In this document: piece after piece, positions 1-6,722 of the stretch | Numbering within the stretch: position 1 is the stretch's first letter | Layout: each line of letters begins with the position of its first letter | Program-made: the position numbers and the translations under genes | Source of the DNA: Flavobacterium sp. | GTDB taxonomy: Bacteria > Bacteroidota > Bacteroidia > Flavobacteriales > Flavobacteriaceae | NCBI RefSeq assembly: GCF_020217025.1 | Contig: NZ_JAIWOF010000006.1 | Coordinates: 1 to 10,000, forward strand | Length of the DNA stretch: 10,000 bases | Direction: 5' to 3' | The notes under the pieces: generated by a model | What the model saw: the letters and a program-made list of their open reading frames with translations, nothing else | The model's database searches: none | Told to the model about the DNA's origin: nothing

Positions 1-25
1 AAATTAAAATTTCAATTTCATTTCA

Positions 26-33
26 TACATTTG
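26..33 (+). promoter_or_regulatory. Probable metK promoter, -7 element
   Basis: TACATTTG fits the Bacteroidota sigma -7 consensus TAnnTTTG exactly. Transcription would begin about 5-10 bases downstream, near 38-43, so the RNA would open almost directly on the GAGG strand (48-51) that starts the structured leader. No -33 TTG is visible at the usual 17-23 base distance; that position falls at the very edge of the window and reads as A/T-rich sequence. The match and its placement just ahead of the leader support the call, but the missing -33 element keeps it moderate. Confidence 0.5.
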
Positions 34-47
34 CATCCGAAAACTAA

Positions 48-97
48 GAGGAAAAATTTGAACTGATTGCAACCTCATTAAAAAATGCTAAAGCAGT
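48..97 (+). promoter_or_regulatory. Putative SAM-II-type riboswitch aptamer in the metK leader
   Basis: The leader can form an H-type pseudoknot. GAGG (48-51) pairs with CCTC (73-76) as stem P1. Loop bases ACTG (62-65) pair with CAGT (94-97) as the pseudoknot stem. The loop holds a T run (57-59) and the conserved-looking TTGCAA (67-72) just before the 3' strand of P1. An A-rich linker (80-85) and GCTAAA (87-92) precede the second pseudoknot strand. This order (P1, U-rich loop, UUGCAA, P1', A-rich joiner, GCUAAA, pseudoknot strand) is how I remember the SAM-II family. The downstream gene makes SAM, which fits feedback control. SAM-I was considered, because GCAACC and GCTAAA occur there too, but its multi-helix core is absent. 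The family assignment is from memory of the consensus and not from a covariance search. Confidence 0.62.
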
Positions 98-139
98 AAT
101 TACTACTCCTTTAGGCACTACTTGCAATTATTTTTCCTC
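48..139 (+). promoter_or_regulatory. Alternative long hairpin / expression platform of the metK leader
   Basis: The 3' half of the leader is close to a reverse complement of the aptamer. GAGGAAAAAT (48-57) pairs perfectly with ATTTTTCCTC (130-139). ATTGCAA (66-72) pairs with TTGCAAT (122-128). TGCTAAAG (86-93) pairs with CTTTAGGCA (109-117) with one bulged G. This fold uses both strands of the aptamer's P1 region, its UUGCAA and its GCUAAA, so it cannot coexist with the pseudoknot. That is the expected design of a two-state switch. No U-tract follows base 139 and no Shine-Dalgarno sequence lies between 140 and the start codon, so neither simple termination nor simple SD masking is obvious. 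The pairing is seen in the sequence; the switching role is inferred. Confidence 0.55.
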
Positions 140-164
140 GCTTAAAATTTAAAAATATTTTATT

Positions 165-1415
165 ATGGCTTATTTATTTACGTCAGAATCAGTGAGTGAA
201 GGACATCCTGACAAAGTTGCGGATCAAATTTCAGACGCATTAATTGATAACTTTTTAGCATTTGACCCTGAGTCAAAAGTAGCTTGTGAAACTTTAGTTA
301 CTACAGGTCAGGTAATTTTAGCTGGAGAAGTTAAATCAAACACGTATTTAGATGTACAAACTATCGCAAGAGATGTAATCAAGAAAATTGGTTATACGAA
401 AAGCGAATATATGTTCGAAGCAAATTCTTGTGGTGTTTTATCTGCTATTCACGAACAATCTGCTGATATTAATCAAGGTGTAGACAGAGCAAGCAAAGAA
501 GAGCAAGGTGCGGGTGACCAAGGAATGATGTTTGGTTATGCTACGAATGAAACTGCTGAATTCATGCCGTTAGCATTGAAATTATCACACCAAATTCTTC
601 AAGAATTAGCGGATTTAAGAAGAGAGAACAAAGAAATCACTTACTTACGTCCGGATGCTAAATCTCAGGTAACTTTAGAATATTCTGATGATAACAAACC
701 GGTTCGTATTGATGCTATTGTAGTTTCTACACAACATGATGATTTTGCTGATGAACCAACGATGTTAGCGAAAATCAAAAAAGATATTATTGAGATTTTG
801 ATTCCAAGAGTGATTGCTAAAAATCCGCAATACGCACATTTATTTAATGATGCAATTAAATACCACATTAACCCAACAGGAAAATTTGTAATTGGAGGTC
901 CTCACGGAGATACAGGTTTAACAGGAAGAAAAATTATCGTAGATACTTACGGTGGAAAAGGAGCTCACGGTGGTGGTGCTTTCTCTGGAAAAGACCCGTC
1001 TAAAGTAGACCGTTCTGCTGCTTATGCAACACGTCATATTGCTAAAAACTTAGTGGCTGCAGGTGTAGCGGATGAAATTTTAGTACAAGTTTCTTATGCG
1101 ATTGGAGTTGCTGAACCAACATCAATCAACGTAAATACTTACGGAACTGCAAAAGTAAACTTAACTGATGGAGAAATCAGCAAAGTAGTAGAAAGCATTT
1201 TTGATATGCGTCCATACTTTATTGAACAACGTTTAAAATTAAGAAATCCTATTTATAGCGAAACAGCTGCTTACGGACACATGGGAAGAACTCCTGAAAC
1301 CGTAACTAAAACGTTTACTGCTCCAGGTGGTTTAACAAAAACGGTTACCGTTGAGTTATTTACTTGGGAAAAATTAGATTTTGTAGACAAAGTAAAAGCT
1401 GTTTTTAATATCTAA
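165..1415 (+). CDS. metK: S-adenosylmethionine synthetase (methionine adenosyltransferase)
   Basis: The enzyme makes S-adenosylmethionine from ATP and methionine in the cytoplasm, releasing phosphate and diphosphate. The 416-residue protein shows the whole family pattern: the N-terminal [11 protein letters not shown] with the catalytic-site His at residue 14, signature 1 [11 protein letters not shown] at 115-125, the [13 protein letters not shown] stretch at 244-256, and the phosphate-binding signature 2 GGGAFSGKD at 269-277. It is about 30 residues longer than the E. coli enzyme (384), mostly as a tail after AYGHMGR (369-375); I recall similar tails in Bacteroidota homologues. The start at 165 is the only one that keeps the conserved N-terminus. 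It is a single-gene unit, with its own promoter and structured leader before it and a terminator 17 bases after the stop. The SAM-II-like leader suggests repression by its own product. Confidence 0.98.
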   Translation: MAYLFTSESVSEGHPDKVADQISDALIDNFLAFDPESKVACETLVTTGQVILAGEVKSNTYLDVQTIARDVIKKIGYTKSEYMFEANSCGVLSAIHEQSADINQGVDRASKEEQGAGDQGMMFGYATNETAEFMPLALKLSHQILQELADLRRENKEITYLRPDAKSQVTLEYSDDNKPVRIDAIVVSTQHDDFADEPTMLAKIKKDIIEILIPRVIAKNPQYAHLFNDAIKYHINPTGKFVIGGPHGDTGLTGRKIIVDTYGGKGAHGGGAFSGKDPSKVDRSAAYATRHIAKNLVAAGVADEILVQVSYAIGVAEPTSINVNTYGTAKVNLTDGEISKVVESIFDMRPYFIEQRLKLRNPIYSETAAYGHMGRTPETVTKTFTAPGGLTKTVTVELFTWEKLDFVDKVKAVFNI

Positions 1416-1431
1416 AAAAGCTTTTTATAAA

Positions 1432-1465
1432 TAAAAAAACCATTCACAATCGAATGGTTTTTTTA
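1432..1465. terminator. Symmetric bidirectional terminator between metK and the barrel gene
   Basis: CCATTC (1440-1445) pairs with GAATGG (1452-1457) around a six-base loop (1446-1451). The stem is extended by seven A:T pairs (1433-1439 with 1458-1464). Because the hairpin is flanked by A7 on one side and T7 on the other, it has a U-tract when read from either strand. It lies 17 bases after the metK stop and 17 bases after the stop of the convergent minus-strand gene, so it probably serves both. Confidence 0.88.
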
Positions 1466-1481
1466 TTTATAGCATAACAAA

Positions 1482-4226
1482 TTACAATCTATATTTTAGA
1501 CTAAGAATTACAAATCTTGGTTGTACTCTATAACTTGAAAATGTACTAGTTCCTCCTAGCTGACTAAAACTGTTAGTATCTAACGATTTTGTATCTAATA
1601 AATTGGTTCCTGAAAGTTTCCATTCCCACTTACTATTTTTCTTTTGATACATTAAACTTGCCGTTAAGAAATCGTATTCACTATCAATAGTATTTGATTT
1701 GTTTCGGTTATGATAATAAGAGTATTCCGAAACGAATGAAAATGCATCAAGGAAAAAATATTCTAAAGTAACTGTTGGACTATCCACATAAATTACATCA
1801 GAAAAATTGTCGTTAATAGTAAAAATATAACCCAATGTTAAATTAGGCAATGTTTTGTAATTAGTTGAAAAACTCAAACCATAGTTTTGTGAAACAGATT
1901 CTGTAGTTTGAATTTTCGTTGGATTATTATTTGGATCAGAATCCGAATCAGGAAAAACTCGAATATTATTAAATTTTGACCAATTTACTCCTGCTCTCGC
2001 ATTTGCTTTATAATATTTAGCAAAAGAACGTCCGTAATTTCCAGTAGCCGATAAAGTTTCATCAGGGAAAGAAGAGTTGATATTTACAGCTGATGAAATT
2101 TGATTTACTCCAACTAACAACGCTCTGTTTTTAATACCTTCTAATTGTCTTGTATACGAAATATTAGCAAAAATATTTTCGAAGTTAAACATGTTATACT
2201 TAAAATAACGCAATGAGTGAACTTGAGAAGTAGAGTTTTCTAAAAATCTATTTCCGCTAAATAAGCTATTGTAATTTGAAAACACGTACCCTTGAGCTAA
2301 CTTATTGATATCCGTAAAATTGTTTGTTAAAGAATAATTATAAGTTAGTGTTTCTGATTTTTTAATTTGCCATAACGCATATACATCTGGTAAAATTCTA
2401 TTGAAAGACTGCTTGTTTGATGTTCCAAGTTGTTGATCGTTAGTATTAAACTGATGTACGCTAAATCCTGGATTAAACGTAAACTTACCGGTCATGAATT
2501 TATAATGCAATCCTAAAAACACATCGTTAAACGAATAATTAACATTATTCACTGTACTTGCATCTGTTAGATTGTTCTGAGTACCATTATTCAAAATCTG
2601 AAAAATTGAAGAGTCAAAATTTTGATACGAATAGGTGTTTCCTAAAGTTAAATTGATATTGCTTTTTGGAGTCAACATGTAATAATAATCAAACTTTGTA
2701 TCCACTTTATTGGTTTGAACAAAACGTTTTTGAGTTACATCATCTCTTACTCCCGCTCCTTCATTTATGTAACCTGTTAACAAAGGTGCAAAAGGTAAAG
2801 TTTCAAGGTTAGCATTATAAAATGGATCTTCATTTTGATACAAATGTTGCATTTCAAAACCAAAAACATGCTTATCACTTAACGTGTAGTAGTAATTAAG
2901 ATTTTGATTTATTGAAAAAGGATTTTGTTTTTTTGCTGTATAAATATCCGACAACAAGCTAGAAAAAACGCTTGTATTTTCTTTTTGGTCAGAAACCTTA
3001 ATTAATGCATCGTAATCAAAATGTTTTTTTTCAGACGGCACATAACTCGAACTCAACTTTAACAAAACTTGATTACTTTTTTGTCTTGTAAAATCTTCAC
3101 GAGTTTCTGTAATCGTTTGAGACGTTCCATCTGGTAAATTATCTACACGATTAGAAACTGTTCTGTTTTCTATTTCGGTTTTATTTCCTAATAAAATTCC
3201 AAAACCACTTAATGTCCATGCTTTTGAAGGATTAAAACTAAAGTTGGCCGCTCCAAAAGTTGATTCGATATTAGCGGCTTGATTGTTACGAAGTCCCATA
3301 ATCCCCAAATCATTAGACACAAGATTAAAAGAAGAACCTCCTTTTCGCATCATATTTTTGAAACCTCCTGTAAATTTGAAATAATCTTGAGCTGTTAATG
3401 GTAATTCTCCAATATTATTCACATTACCAATAACATTTAAACTGTATTTGGGATTATAATAAAACAATTTAGGATTCACGATATAACGCGCATCATCCAT
3501 CCCAACACCAATTCCAGCTGTCATATCTCCGAACCAGAAGTTCTTTTTCCCTTCCTTAAGTTTGATATTTAATGCAATACTTTCCTCGTTATTTTCTAAA
3601 CCTTTTAAATTAGAAACCTCGTTGTAATTTCGTAAAACTTGGATTTTATCTAAAGCGTCTGCTGGAATATTTTTGGTAGCCAATTTCGTATCACCATCAA
3701 AGAAATCTTTCCCTTCCACCATTACTTTTTGGACTTTTTTCCCTTCTACTTCAATTTCTCCATCTTTATTAACCTCAACACCAGGAAGTTTTTTCAATAC
3801 ATCTTCCAACTTTCGTTCAGTACCATTTGTAAAAGAATCCGAATTATAAACAATAGTATCTCCAGAAACAGTCACAGGCATTACATGAACCACTTCTACT
3901 TCTTTTAATTGTGTTCCTTCTTTCAAAACAACAGGATAATTCACAGTTGTAGTCCCAGTTGTTACGGATTTCTCAAAAGTTTGAAAACCTATATAACTCA
4001 CTTTAAGCGTGTAAGCCGTATTAGATTTTAAATTTAAGATAAATTTTCCAGCTTCGTTAGTAATTGCATAAGCATCCATTGCTTTAGTCTGTTGATTAAT
4101 AGCCATAATATTAGCCATTTCTAAACCAACACCAGTTGTATCTTTAACAGTACCCTCGAAACGTATATTTTGAGAAAAGGCACTTGAAGTAAGTGCCATT
4201 ATAAGGATAAAAAATATTTTTTTCAT
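1482..4226 (-). CDS. TonB-dependent-receptor-like outer-membrane beta-barrel protein
   Basis: This 914-residue protein is predicted to sit in the outer membrane. A signal peptide covers residues 1-19 (MKKIFFILIMALTSSAFSQ). A carboxypeptidase-regulatory-like beta-sandwich follows at about 22-105, with the typical ITNEAGKFILNL and VSYIGFQ segments. A plug-like region spans about 120-225 and includes LEDVLKKLPGVEV (140-152). The rest, from about 235, is aromatic-rich alternating strands ending in LSLKYRL, a usual barrel terminus. This layout matches the outer-membrane-barrel family (OMP_b-brl_3 type) and not SusC: no SusC-specific motif or SusD partner is seen, and I find no clear TonB box. It is the second gene after the GLPGLI gene, 18 bases away on the same strand, and is very likely co-transcribed with it. 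The substrate is unknown; the gene could encode a transporter or an envelope assembly or secretion component. Confidence 0.87.
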   Translation of the reverse strand: MKKIFFILIMALTSSAFSQNIRFEGTVKDTTGVGLEMANIMAINQQTKAMDAYAITNEAGKFILNLKSNTAYTLKVSYIGFQTFEKSVTTGTTTVNYPVVLKEGTQLKEVEVVHVMPVTVSGDTIVYNSDSFTNGTERKLEDVLKKLPGVEVNKDGEIEVEGKKVQKVMVEGKDFFDGDTKLATKNIPADALDKIQVLRNYNEVSNLKGLENNEESIALNIKLKEGKKNFWFGDMTAGIGVGMDDARYIVNPKLFYYNPKYSLNVIGNVNNIGELPLTAQDYFKFTGGFKNMMRKGGSSFNLVSNDLGIMGLRNNQAANIESTFGAANFSFNPSKAWTLSGFGILLGNKTEIENRTVSNRVDNLPDGTSQTITETREDFTRQKSNQVLLKLSSSYVPSEKKHFDYDALIKVSDQKENTSVFSSLLSDIYTAKKQNPFSINQNLNYYYTLSDKHVFGFEMQHLYQNEDPFYNANLETLPFAPLLTGYINEGAGVRDDVTQKRFVQTNKVDTKFDYYYMLTPKSNINLTLGNTYSYQNFDSSIFQILNNGTQNNLTDASTVNNVNYSFNDVFLGLHYKFMTGKFTFNPGFSVHQFNTNDQQLGTSNKQSFNRILPDVYALWQIKKSETLTYNYSLTNNFTDINKLAQGYVFSNYNSLFSGNRFLENSTSQVHSLRYFKYNMFNFENIFANISYTRQLEGIKNRALLVGVNQISSAVNINSSFPDETLSATGNYGRSFAKYYKANARAGVNWSKFNNIRVFPDSDSDPNNNPTKIQTTESVSQNYGLSFSTNYKTLPNLTLGYIFTINDNFSDVIYVDSPTVTLEYFFLDAFSFVSEYSYYHNRNKSNTIDSEYDFLTASLMYQKKNSKWEWKLSGTNLLDTKSLDTNSFSQLGGTSTFSSYRVQPRFVILSLKYRL

Positions 4227-4244
4227 AATTCTTTTTATAGAAAA

Positions 4245-5153
4245 TTAACGTCCACCGCCCATTCTAAATCCGCCGCCTTGTCCACCTCGACCTGAATTCA
4301 TTTCACGCATTTCTTCCATTTTCTTTTTCACAATTTCATCATATTCTTTTTGCGTTACCTCTTTCCCTTTTGAAGCAGGTTTAATCTCAACTTTTTCTTT
4401 AGAATTTAAAACCAACTTAGAACATAAAATTACCGTTTTACCATCGTTAACCTCTAATATTAAACCTGGTAAACCCCAATAATTTTCTGGGCCTTGATTT
4501 ACAGGAATTTCTGGGCAATACCATGCCGTAATGACATTTTCTTTAGGCATTTCCCAATCATCTGTAAAATTAGTTTTTTTAGCTTTTGCAGTATCTTTTA
4601 CCGTTTCCGCTTTTTTCTCACCTTCTTTTTCATTATTTCTATTTCTAAATCTGAAATTTCTAAAATCAGACTCACTCACTTTTACTACAGCAGTTGCTTT
4701 AAAACAAATATAATTACCAATCTGTTTCGATTCTCCTTCTAATTTCCATTCATATTTTGGCAATGAATCTTTAATTAAAAACTCTTTCCCAAAAAACTCT
4801 TTATCCACTACATATTGCTTATCCTTAGCATTTTTATAGTGAGTTCCACCGCCTCCCATCATCGACATCATCATTCTACCTCCACCTTGTTGACCAGGCG
4901 TATCTAATTTTTCTTCTTCTTTATAAATTGAAGCTGTTTTATCGAAGTTTAAAATAAATGTTCTTTCAAACATTTTTTTCATACGCTCTTCTATTTGTTT
5001 TTGCATTTCTGGCGTCATTTCTCTATTTCCACTCATACCTTTCATAAAATCAGCGGTACTTGTTTTAGACTCATAAACTGCCATTCCTTGAAAATTCTGA
5101 GCATTTACTAACCCAGAAATCATAAAAATCGAAGCAATAATAATTTTTTTCAT
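4245..5153 (-). CDS. GLPGLI family exported protein
   Basis: The 302-residue protein carries the family's namesake motif as GLPGLILEVNDG at 227-238, after ITAWYCPEIPVNQGP (208-222). A signal peptide spans residues 1-19 (MKKIIIASIFMISGLVNAQ), so it is exported, probably to the periplasm. The family is confined largely to Bacteroidota and its biochemical role is not known to me. Three additions to the usual pattern stand out. One is a Gly/Met-rich loop at 88-103 with MMMSMM. The second is a long charged Lys/Glu insert at about 174-195 between the KATAVVKV and ITAWYC blocks. The third is a Gly/Arg-rich tail at 288-302. It is the first gene of a two-gene unit with the downstream barrel protein, which suggests that the two act together at the envelope. 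Confidence 0.9.
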   Translation of the reverse strand: MKKIIIASIFMISGLVNAQNFQGMAVYESKTSTADFMKGMSGNREMTPEMQKQIEERMKKMFERTFILNFDKTASIYKEEEKLDTPGQQGGGRMMMSMMGGGGTHYKNAKDKQYVVDKEFFGKEFLIKDSLPKYEWKLEGESKQIGNYICFKATAVVKVSESDFRNFRFRNRNNEKEGEKKAETVKDTAKAKKTNFTDDWEMPKENVITAWYCPEIPVNQGPENYWGLPGLILEVNDGKTVILCSKLVLNSKEKVEIKPASKGKEVTQKEYDEIVKKKMEEMREMNSGRGGQGGGFRMGGGR

Positions 5154-5198
5154 TCTTTTCAGATGTTATAGATGTATATATAGACTACAAATAGTGCA

Positions 5199-5228
5199 TT
5201 TTGTTACACAATTTAACTGCTATTTTTG
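5199..5228 (+). promoter_or_regulatory. Bacteroidota-type promoter for the 5277/6074 gene pair
   Basis: TATTTTTG (5221-5228) fits the TAnnTTTG -7 consensus exactly. TTTTG (5199-5203) supplies a TTG -33 element with a 17-base spacer, inside the 17-23 range accepted for flavobacterial promoters. The start of transcription would be about 5233-5238, leaving a leader of roughly 40 bases before the start codon at 5277. An imperfect inverted repeat, ACACAA (5206-5211) with TTGTGT (5226-5231), overlaps it and could be an operator. I see no equally good promoter for the divergent minus-strand unit in this 123-base gap. Confidence 0.6.
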
Positions 5229-5276
5229 TGTTAAAGTAGTATATTAGACCTTTAATTCTAAGAAATAGTTTAACGA

Positions 5277-6074
5277 ATGTCTTTAAAAAAAATACTTTTT
5301 ATAACCTTTTTAAATTTTTATTGCTTGTACGTGAGCAGTCAAAATGAAATTCCTGCATTAAAATTAGAAACCATAAAACTAGAATGTGATATTTTTTTAG
5401 GTTTTGACAATCAACAAAACAGTTACTTCATAAAAGAAAACGTACTAATAAAAAAAAGCCCAACTAAACATTTCCAATATAACAACCTAAGTTTAGGAAA
5501 AATCACAAATGTAGACTTCCAAAATCCGTTAGAAATTGTAATTTTTTATAAAAATTTCAATACGGTTGTATTATTAGACAATCAATTGAACGAAATTAAG
5601 AAGATAGATTTCAATTTAAAATCAACTCCAATTAACTTAGAAGCAGTGGCTTTGTCTTCTCAAAATCAAATTTGGATTTACGATAGTATTTCATCAAAAA
5701 TTGGATTATACAATGTAAACACAGATACTTTTAAGTGGATTTCTACCATGCTTGAAAATCCAATTTCTTATTACGAATCCGATTACACGCATTTTTATTG
5801 GACCGATGTGAATTTGAATTTGTATCGCATTTCAATTTATGGTACGATTGAAAAATTAGGAATTCTTCCAAAGTTTGATGCAATTCAATTAACAAAAAAT
5901 GGCAATTCCATTTATAAAACAGATGATAAATCATATTACTACGACTTAACTTCTAAGAGTAGCAGCAAAATAGCAATTGATGAAAAAATCATTTCAAAAT
6001 TTTTCTTTAGAGATGGAATTTTGTCTATTTTTACCCAAAATGAAATTACTAATTACAAAATAATTTTACCATAA
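5277..6074 (+). CDS. Exported protein of unknown function, beta-propeller-like
   Basis: I do not recognise a named family in this 265-residue protein. A signal peptide is clear: SLKK, a hydrophobic core and cleavage after about residue 22 (YVSSQ), so the protein is exported. No lipobox is seen. The mature part is built of repeated short beta-strand units such as DIFLGFDNQQNSYFIKEN, VALSSQNQIWIYDSISSKIGLYN and YWTDVNLNLYRISIYGTIEK. These resemble blades of a propeller (SMP-30/NHL/PQQ-like), but there is no catalytic or metal motif I can name. It is AT-rich like its neighbours. Its stop codon shares one base with the start of the deoxynucleoside kinase gene (TAATG), so the two are co-transcribed and probably translationally coupled, although one product is exported and the other cytosolic. 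Confidence 0.8.
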   Translation: MSLKKILFITFLNFYCLYVSSQNEIPALKLETIKLECDIFLGFDNQQNSYFIKENVLIKKSPTKHFQYNNLSLGKITNVDFQNPLEIVIFYKNFNTVVLLDNQLNEIKKIDFNLKSTPINLEAVALSSQNQIWIYDSISSKIGLYNVNTDTFKWISTMLENPISYYESDYTHFYWTDVNLNLYRISIYGTIEKLGILPKFDAIQLTKNGNSIYKTDDKSYYYDLTSKSSSKIAIDEKIISKFFFRDGILSIFTQNEITNYKIILP

Positions 6075-6688
6075 TGCACATAGCAGTAGCAGGAAATATT
6101 GGAGCAGGAAAAACAACGTTAACAAAATTATTAGCGAAACATTTTAAATGGGAACCGCATTTTGAAGATGTGGTAGACAACCCGTATTTGGATGATTTTT
6201 ATCACCAAATGGAACGATGGAGTTTTAATCTTCAAATCTATTTCTTAAACAGTCGTTTTCGTCAAGTATTGCAAATTCGTGAAAGTGGTAAAAACATTAT
6301 TCAAGACCGAACCATTTATGAAGACGCGCACATTTTCGCACCCAATCTTCATGCTATGGGATTGATGTCCAACAGAGATTACAACAACTATACTTCACTT
6401 TTCGAATTGATGGAAAGTTTAGTAGGTTCGCCTGACTTATTGATTTATTTGAGAAGTTCGATTCCAAATTTAGTGAGTCAAATTCATAAAAGAGGAAGAG
6501 ATTACGAAAATTCGATTTCGATTGATTATTTAAGCCGTTTGAACGAAAGATACGAAGCTTGGATTCAAACCTACAACAAAGGAAAACTAGTAATCATTGA
6601 TGTAGACAACATTGATTTCGTTAACAATCCAGAAGATTTAGGAATGATTATCAATAGAATTGATGCCGAATTAAACGGATTATTTTAG
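6074..6688 (+). CDS. Deoxynucleoside kinase
   Basis: The 204-residue protein is a cytosolic P-loop kinase that phosphorylates deoxynucleosides with a nucleoside triphosphate in nucleotide salvage. Walker A is GNIGAGKTT at 7-15. The substrate-binding and catalytic region has FEDVVDNPYLDDFY (30-43), and the family's Asp-Arg motif is DRTIYED at 78-84. The Arg-rich LID is KRGRDYE at 139-145, followed by YLSRLNERYEAW (152-163), where the conserved helix lies. Length and motifs fit the dNK/dGK/dCK family and not thymidine kinase type II (no zinc site) or thymidylate kinase. Which deoxynucleoside it prefers cannot be read from the sequence. The start is fixed by the Walker A position and overlaps the preceding stop as TAATG. 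A strong hairpin terminator follows within 7 bases. Confidence 0.92.
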   Translation: MHIAVAGNIGAGKTTLTKLLAKHFKWEPHFEDVVDNPYLDDFYHQMERWSFNLQIYFLNSRFRQVLQIRESGKNIIQDRTIYEDAHIFAPNLHAMGLMSNRDYNNYTSLFELMESLVGSPDLLIYLRSSIPNLVSQIHKRGRDYENSISIDYLSRLNERYEAWIQTYNKGKLVIIDVDNIDFVNNPEDLGMIINRIDAELNGLF

Positions 6689-6694
6689 ATATAC

Positions 6695-6722
6695 AAAACG
6701 CCTCGTTTGAGGCGTTTTTTTT
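6695..6722. terminator. Bidirectional terminator between the kinase and beta-mannosidase genes
   Basis: AAAACGCCTC (6695-6704) pairs perfectly with GAGGCGTTTT (6709-6718) around a GTTT loop, giving a 10-bp stem with a GC-rich core, and the T run continues to 6722. On the plus strand it ends transcription of the kinase unit. On the minus strand the A-rich side gives a short four-U tail, so it probably ends the beta-mannosidase transcript as well. The plus-strand T run overlaps two bases of the beta-mannosidase stop codon, so the convergent genes are packed as closely as possible. Confidence 0.9.

Noticed and set aside
85..99. Short reading frame ATG CTA AAG CAG TAA in the metK leader, a possible leader peptide MLKQ.
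   Set aside because: It is only four codons, has no methionine-rich content for attenuation, and its bases are explained by the GCTAAA and pseudoknot elements.
41..140. SAM-I riboswitch, suggested by GCAACC (69-74) and GCTAAA (87-92).
   Set aside because: The GGAGGGA and GGCCC type core segments and the four-helix junction are missing, while the pseudoknot order fits SAM-II better.
665..868. Minus-strand reading frame of 67 codons inside metK.
   Set aside because: It lies wholly within a well-conserved gene on the other strand and has no recognisable protein features.
4494..4742. Plus-strand reading frames inside the GLPGLI gene (also 4531-4713).
   Set aside because: Phe/Ser-rich translations are what the complement of a Lys/Glu-rich coding stretch gives; there is no start context or promoter.
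5187..5211. Possible minus-strand promoter for the GLPGLI gene: CAAATA on the plus strand (TATTTG on the minus) with an upstream TTG.
   Set aside because: The element lacks the two-base gap of TAnnTTTG and the spacing to the TTG is about 15-16, outside the accepted range, so it is too weak to list.
5743..5934. Minus-strand reading frame of 63 codons inside the exported-protein gene.
   Set aside because: It is antisense to a longer frame with a signal peptide, and nothing supports its expression.
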